Assembly: GCA_039183535.1 (NCBI GenBank)
Contig: JBCDBO010000001.1
Coordinates: 62,001 to 126,000, forward strand
Origin: JBCAXA01 sp039183535
Lineage (GTDB): Bacteria > Pseudomonadota > Gammaproteobacteria > Steroidobacterales > Woeseiaceae
Direction: 5' to 3'
DNA: 64,000 nt
Within the stretch, counting starts at the first letter, position 1. Each line of letters begins with the position of its first letter. The notes under the pieces are model-generated. The model ran no database searches, was not told where the DNA came from, and saw only the letters and a program-made list of their open reading frames with translations. The position numbers and the translations under genes are program-made. Below, in pieces: positions 60,546 through 64,000 of the stretch.

Positions 60546-62057
60546 CTAAATGACAGCACAAACCGTCTTCAGCTCGAGATAGTTGTCGACCGCCTGCTCA
60601 CCACTCTCGCGGCCCCAGCCGGATTGCTTCATCCCACCGATCGGTAACGACGCGTCATACATCGCATGCGAGTTGATCCAAACCGTGCCGGCTTCAAGAT
60701 CCTCCGCAAGTCGATGCGCAGCGCTGAGATTCTCGGTCCAGACACTCGACGCCAACGCGTAATCCGAATCGTTGGCCAAGGCCAGAACCTCATCGACATC
60801 GTCGAACGGCGTTACGCAGACAACGGGGCCAAAGATCTCCTCGCGCAGAATCGACATCTCCGGCGTTGCACCGACAACGACAGTCGGTTGCACGAAGCAG
60901 CCGCTGTCATGACCTCGCTCCCCGCCGGCGACAATCTCGGCACCGTCGTTACGGCCGGCGTCGATATAGCCAAGCACTCGACTCTGCTGGGTCGGGCTGA
61001 CCAACGGTCCTATTTGCGAGGCAGCATCGAGCCCGTGGCCCATCACCATCGCTTTGGCTGCGCCGGCTAAGCCGTCGACGACAGCCTCGTAAACGCTACG
61101 CTGCGCATAGACACGAGAACCGGCAATACAAACTTGGCCGGCGTTAAAAAAGATCGCATTAGCGGCGCCGGGTATCGCCGCCTCTAGATCTGCGTCGCCG
61201 AGAATGACAACCGGCGACTTACCGCCAAGTTCAAGCGTGACCCGCTTTAGGTTGTGACGGGCGAGTTCAAGAATCGCTTTCCCGGTCGTTGTCGAGCCAG
61301 TGAAAGCGACTTTGTCGACATCGGCGTGACTCGCGAGCGCAGCACCGGTCGTCGCACCACGACCCGTGACGATGTTAACGACACCAGGCGGGAAGCCAGC
61401 CTCGACGATCAGCTCACCAAGGCGCAGCGCCGTCAGCGATGTGTCATCGGCCGGCTTCAGCACGACCGTACACCCTGCCGCCAGTGCCGGCGCCAATTTC
61501 ATCGCAGCCATAATGATCGGCGAATTCCACGGGACGATGGCGGCGACAACGCCAACCGGCTCACGACGCGTATAGGCATGGATGCGCTTGCCGGGCGGCT
61601 GATAATTTATCGACGTCGGTAAGCTCTCGCCTGACAATCGCGTGCATTGCCCAGCAAAAAAGCGGAACTGCTCGATCGAGCCTGGAATTTCGGCGTAACG
61701 CCCAACGAACAGCGGCTTGCCCTGATCGAGCGTTTCTAACTCGGCCAATTCGTCGATATTCGCCTCGATGAGGTCCGCGAGCTTCCACAGTAGACGCGAC
61801 CGCGCCGAACCGGTCATGCGCCGCCAACTGTCGTCGCGGAGCGCCGATCGTGCAGCAGCAACGGCCGCATCCACTAGATTCTGGTCCGACTCGGCGACCT
61901 GGCCAAGTTCAGTACCGGTTGCTGGGTCGATCGACGGGAACGAATCGCTCGCCACCACCCATTCGTTGTTGATCAGTACCCGCGGTTGGTGACGGTTCAA
62001 AAAGGCCGCAGCCCCGTCACTGACCGTGTGATCCGAAATTGTCATCGTGGCGCTCAT
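60546..62057 (-). CDS. Aldehyde dehydrogenase (NAD(P)-dependent)
   Basis: 503 residues, standard length. Signatures: VGVVAAIVPWNSPIIMAAMK, FTGSTTTGKAILELA, catalytic Glu in VTLELGGKSPVVI, catalytic Cys in FFNAGQVCIAGSRVYAQ, and IFGPVVCVTPFDDVDE. The ATG follows AGGAGA. It oxidises an aldehyde to the acid; betaine-aldehyde or aromatic-aldehyde types are both possible. Downstream of the ornithine-cyclodeaminase gene by 27 bases. Confidence 0.95.
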   Translation of the reverse strand: MSATMTISDHTVSDGAAAFLNRHQPRVLINNEWVVASDSFPSIDPATGTELGQVAESDQNLVDAAVAAARSALRDDSWRRMTGSARSRLLWKLADLIEANIDELAELETLDQGKPLFVGRYAEIPGSIEQFRFFAGQCTRLSGESLPTSINYQPPGKRIHAYTRREPVGVVAAIVPWNSPIIMAAMKLAPALAAGCTVVLKPADDTSLTALRLGELIVEAGFPPGVVNIVTGRGATTGAALASHADVDKVAFTGSTTTGKAILELARHNLKRVTLELGGKSPVVILGDADLEAAIPGAANAIFFNAGQVCIAGSRVYAQRSVYEAVVDGLAGAAKAMVMGHGLDAASQIGPLVSPTQQSRVLGYIDAGRNDGAEIVAGGERGHDSGCFVQPTVVVGATPEMSILREEIFGPVVCVTPFDDVDEVLALANDSDYALASSVWTENLSAAHRLAEDLEAGTVWINSHAMYDASLPIGGMKQSGWGRESGEQAVDNYLELKTVCAVI

Positions 62058-62084
62058 TGGCGACTCTCCTCAGCTGTGCGGTTG

Positions 62085-63053
62085 TTACCAGTCAACATCG
62101 ACACCGATATCGTCGCTGACCGCACGATGGTAGGTGACGAAGGCGGCAGCTAGGTCTTGCGCGCTGACGCCCAGCGATTTGTAGGTGGTTATTTCATCGT
62201 CGCTGCCGCGCCCTGGCGCAGAGCCTGCCAACACCTCGCCGAGCTCGGCGACGACAACGTCGTCGAACGCAAACCCAGCTGCATCCGCGGCCGCTAGTTC
62301 GCCGGCCTGCGCGCGCGCTGATGGTCGGTAATCAACGTAGACCCGCGAGCGGCGAACGACATTGATATCGACCTCGCTCGCCTCGATGATGGCAGCGCCA
62401 ACTAAATTTAGATGCTGGCCAGGCTCTAACAACGCCCCTGCGAGAAACGGCTCACGCGCCGATGTCGTTGTGCAAACGATGTCTGCGCCGGCAACGGCAT
62501 CGGCAAGCTCAGTGACGGCGGTCGCGCTGCCTGGTAGCGCATCGGCCAGCGCCGCAGCACGCTCTGTATTGCGGCCCCACACTCGAACCTCGTCGATATC
62601 TCGAACGGCGCGTATCGCATGCACGTGGTGCTCGGCTTGGAGACCGGTCCCAAGCACGGTCAGGACGTGTGCATCGCGGCGCGCCAGCACACGCGTCGCT
62701 AACGCGCTGGCCGCTGCCGTGCGTATGGCCGTCACCTCGGAACCGTCCAGAACGCAGACCGGCGCACCGAGCTCAGCGTCGAACAAAATGACCGCGCCCG
62801 TGTGCGAGCCAAGCGGTGAATCGGGCTCGCGCGGGTATTTCGCGACCAACTTGATCCCGAAGCTACGCGGGTCGGCGAGATAGCCCGGCATGGCTGTGAA
62901 CTTGCCGCCGTTTGTGTCTGGAATGGTCAAGTACTGTCGCAACGGCATGTCGACAGCACCGCTCGACACAGCCCGCATCGCCGGCTCTAACGCATCAACA
63001 CAATCGGCGTGCGACAAGGCCGACGCCACGGCCGCTTTATTGAGAATCCGCAC
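62085..63053 (-). CDS. Ornithine cyclodeaminase/mu-crystallin family protein
   Basis: 322 residues from a GTG that overlaps the cupin stop by one base (TAGTG). Family motifs are SFGIKLVAKYPREPDSPLGS, CVLDGSEVTAIRTAAASALA, the NAD loop VLTVLGTGLQAEHHVHAIR and GADIVCTTTSAREPFLAG. Members deaminate ornithine or alanine or reduce ketimines. The surrounding cupin and aldehyde dehydrogenase suggest amino-acid-like substrate breakdown. Confidence 0.92.
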   Translation of the reverse strand: MRILNKAAVASALSHADCVDALEPAMRAVSSGAVDMPLRQYLTIPDTNGGKFTAMPGYLADPRSFGIKLVAKYPREPDSPLGSHTGAVILFDAELGAPVCVLDGSEVTAIRTAAASALATRVLARRDAHVLTVLGTGLQAEHHVHAIRAVRDIDEVRVWGRNTERAAALADALPGSATAVTELADAVAGADIVCTTTSAREPFLAGALLEPGQHLNLVGAAIIEASEVDINVVRRSRVYVDYRPSARAQAGELAAADAAGFAFDDVVVAELGEVLAGSAPGRGSDDEITTYKSLGVSAQDLAAAFVTYHRAVSDDIGVDVDW

Positions 63054-63556
63054 TATTTGGCGTCGGGTCTAGGTGGCACGAAACGCAGGCTCGCCATTAA
63101 ATCTTCAACGCCATCGGGCCTAGGGAAGGGCTCTGGCATCGGTTCGCCGGCCTGGCGCGGTTTGCCAATGCCGCGAAACCAATGCTCCAGACCGGGCGGC
63201 ATGAACACCCAGAACATGTTCATGTCGACATCGCCGGTGTTCTCAATGATGTGGCGGGAGTAGCGACCAAACAGAACGGTCGAGCCTTTACTCAGCGGAA
63301 ACTCTTCCTCTTCGATGATGACGCGACCGCTGCCCTCGTAAACGAACACCAGCTCGTGGTTGCGGGTGTGGCCATGTTCACGCACCAGGCGGCCGGGCGG
63401 CAATGATTGAATGCCGCTAGTAAAGCCGTCATACGGCATGTTGTCCGGCGTTAAATTGAGTGTGACGAAACCACTCGACGGGAGCGGCTGCCACAGCGAC
63501 TCACCCTCGTCCGGACCGATGACCGCGTACCACGGCTCGTTGTATTTCTCTGTCAT
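63053..63556 (-). CDS. Cupin domain protein
   Basis: 167 residues from the ATG at 63554-63556. The double-stranded beta-helix metal motif is seen in GRLVREHGHTRNHELVFVYE, then GSGRVIIEEEEFPLSKGSTV and SRHIIENTGDVDMNMFWVFM. Possible dioxygenase, isomerase or sensor. First gene of the cupin, cyclodeaminase, aldehyde dehydrogenase operon. The longer frame to 63649 adds a region without family resemblance. Confidence 0.85.
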   Translation of the reverse strand: MTEKYNEPWYAVIGPDEGESLWQPLPSSGFVTLNLTPDNMPYDGFTSGIQSLPPGRLVREHGHTRNHELVFVYEGSGRVIIEEEEFPLSKGSTVLFGRYSRHIIENTGDVDMNMFWVFMPPGLEHWFRGIGKPRQAGEPMPEPFPRPDGVEDLMASLRFVPPRPDAK

Positions 63557-63708
63557 GATCGTCACCTTGGACCCAGTGCCAGTGTCGCGAACCCCATGTC
63601 GTGGGGCTACTGACTTAGCGGAATGGCACCATACGCTAGACGCATACACGGGCAGTCCGCGTGCATGCTAGTTTCAGGTCCGCCGTTGGCCGTTCATGGG
63701 GAGCACAA

Positions 63709-64000
63709 ATGACCTACGACGAGATGATCGCGGCCTGGCGCGACGATCCCGAGCAATTCTGGGCGGCGCAGGCCGAGGCCATAGATTGGAACACGCCGTA
63801 CAAATCGGTGGTCGATCTTGAGCGGCCGGCTGGGCGCTGGTTCGCAGGCGGCACACTTAACACCTGTTACAACGCGGTCGATCGCCACGCCGACGGTGGG
63901 CGCGGCGACCAACCGGCGCTTGTCTTCGAAAGCGCAATGACCGGTCGCGAGGAAAGCTACAGCTACAACCAGCTGCGCGACAACGTCGCCGTGCTCGCCG
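63709..64000 (+). CDS. Acetyl/propionyl-CoA synthetase-like protein, truncated by window end
   Basis: The ATG at 63709 follows GGGGAG. The 97 visible codons read MTYDEMIAAWRDDPEQFWAA, DWNTPYKSVVDLERPAGRWF, AGGTLNTCYNAVDRHADGGR and SYSYNQLRDNVAVLA. This is the N-terminal domain of acyl-CoA synthetases of the acetyl/propionyl type (AcsA/PrpE), which activate short acids with ATP and CoA. Which acid is not decidable from this part. Divergent from the cupin operon. Confidence 0.9.
   Translation, partial: MTYDEMIAAWRDDPEQFWAAQAEAIDWNTPYKSVVDLERPAGRWFAGGTLNTCYNAVDRHADGGRGDQPALVFESAMTGREESYSYNQLRDNVAVLA

Overview
The window reads as chromosomal DNA of a moderately high-GC Gammaproteobacterium, probably an environmental or marine member related to the Xanthomonadales, Steroidobacter or Woeseia groups. 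This is inferred from gene families: a TonB receptor with a VVVTARQREE box, a lipoprotein with thrombospondin type 3 repeats, a sigma factor of the TIGR02999 type paired with a TPR protein kinase, a PhoX phosphatase, and REP-like palindromes of the GTAGGAGCGGC type. I cannot name the species. I see no CRISPR array, rRNA, integrase, transposase or phage module.

Layout. 1-4568 (-): N-terminal part of a large alpha-2-macroglobulin with an intact CAEQ thioester motif. 4890-5213: tRNA-Ser(CGA) with a duplicated 3' end, then a REP. 5248-6747 (-): SPFH protein, bPH-domain membrane protein and ribbon-helix-helix protein in one operon. 6880-8454: transaldolase, a REP cluster and CutA. 8554-14654: a calcium-repeat serine hydrolase lipoprotein, a sigma factor/protein kinase pair with an orphan kinase N-terminal domain facing it, and an XRE membrane regulator. 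14662-18649 (-): a hydantoin-type operon of NCS1 permease, HyuA-like hydrolase and DUF917 protein. 18803-20878 (-): PhoX, with a possible Pho box far upstream.

21740-28544 holds a proteolysis-themed locus: a prodomain-only relative of a subtilase, the subtilase itself (divergent, 19 bp away), then an ECF sigma factor, a membrane anti-sigma-like protein and an exported TPR-CHAT peptidase. 28541-30801 carries two exported proteins and one membrane protein of unknown function. 30850-35162 has an algal-type vanadium haloperoxidase and two DUF1838 Tat-exported proteins.

35473-56424 is a dense catabolic-looking region: FAD monooxygenase, methyltransferases, small helical partners, FAD oxidases, TonB receptor, MFS and GPH transporters, hydrolases, SnoaL-like protein, and LysR and AraC regulators. 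Its most notable feature is a methyltransferase plus small-partner pair that occurs twice, at 36697-38285 and 49687-50967, each next to a flavoenzyme gene. A LysR gene remnant lies at 56587-56703. 56779-64000 ends the window with a diguanylate cyclase, a siderophore-interacting protein and MarR regulator around two matching operators, a small membrane protein, an NAD(P)-binding protein, a cupin/ornithine-cyclodeaminase/aldehyde-dehydrogenase operon, and the start of an acyl-CoA synthetase.

The best candidates for an undescribed system are (i) the duplicated methyltransferase/small-protein module and (ii) the subtilase, orphan prodomain, sigma/anti-sigma and CHAT peptidase locus.
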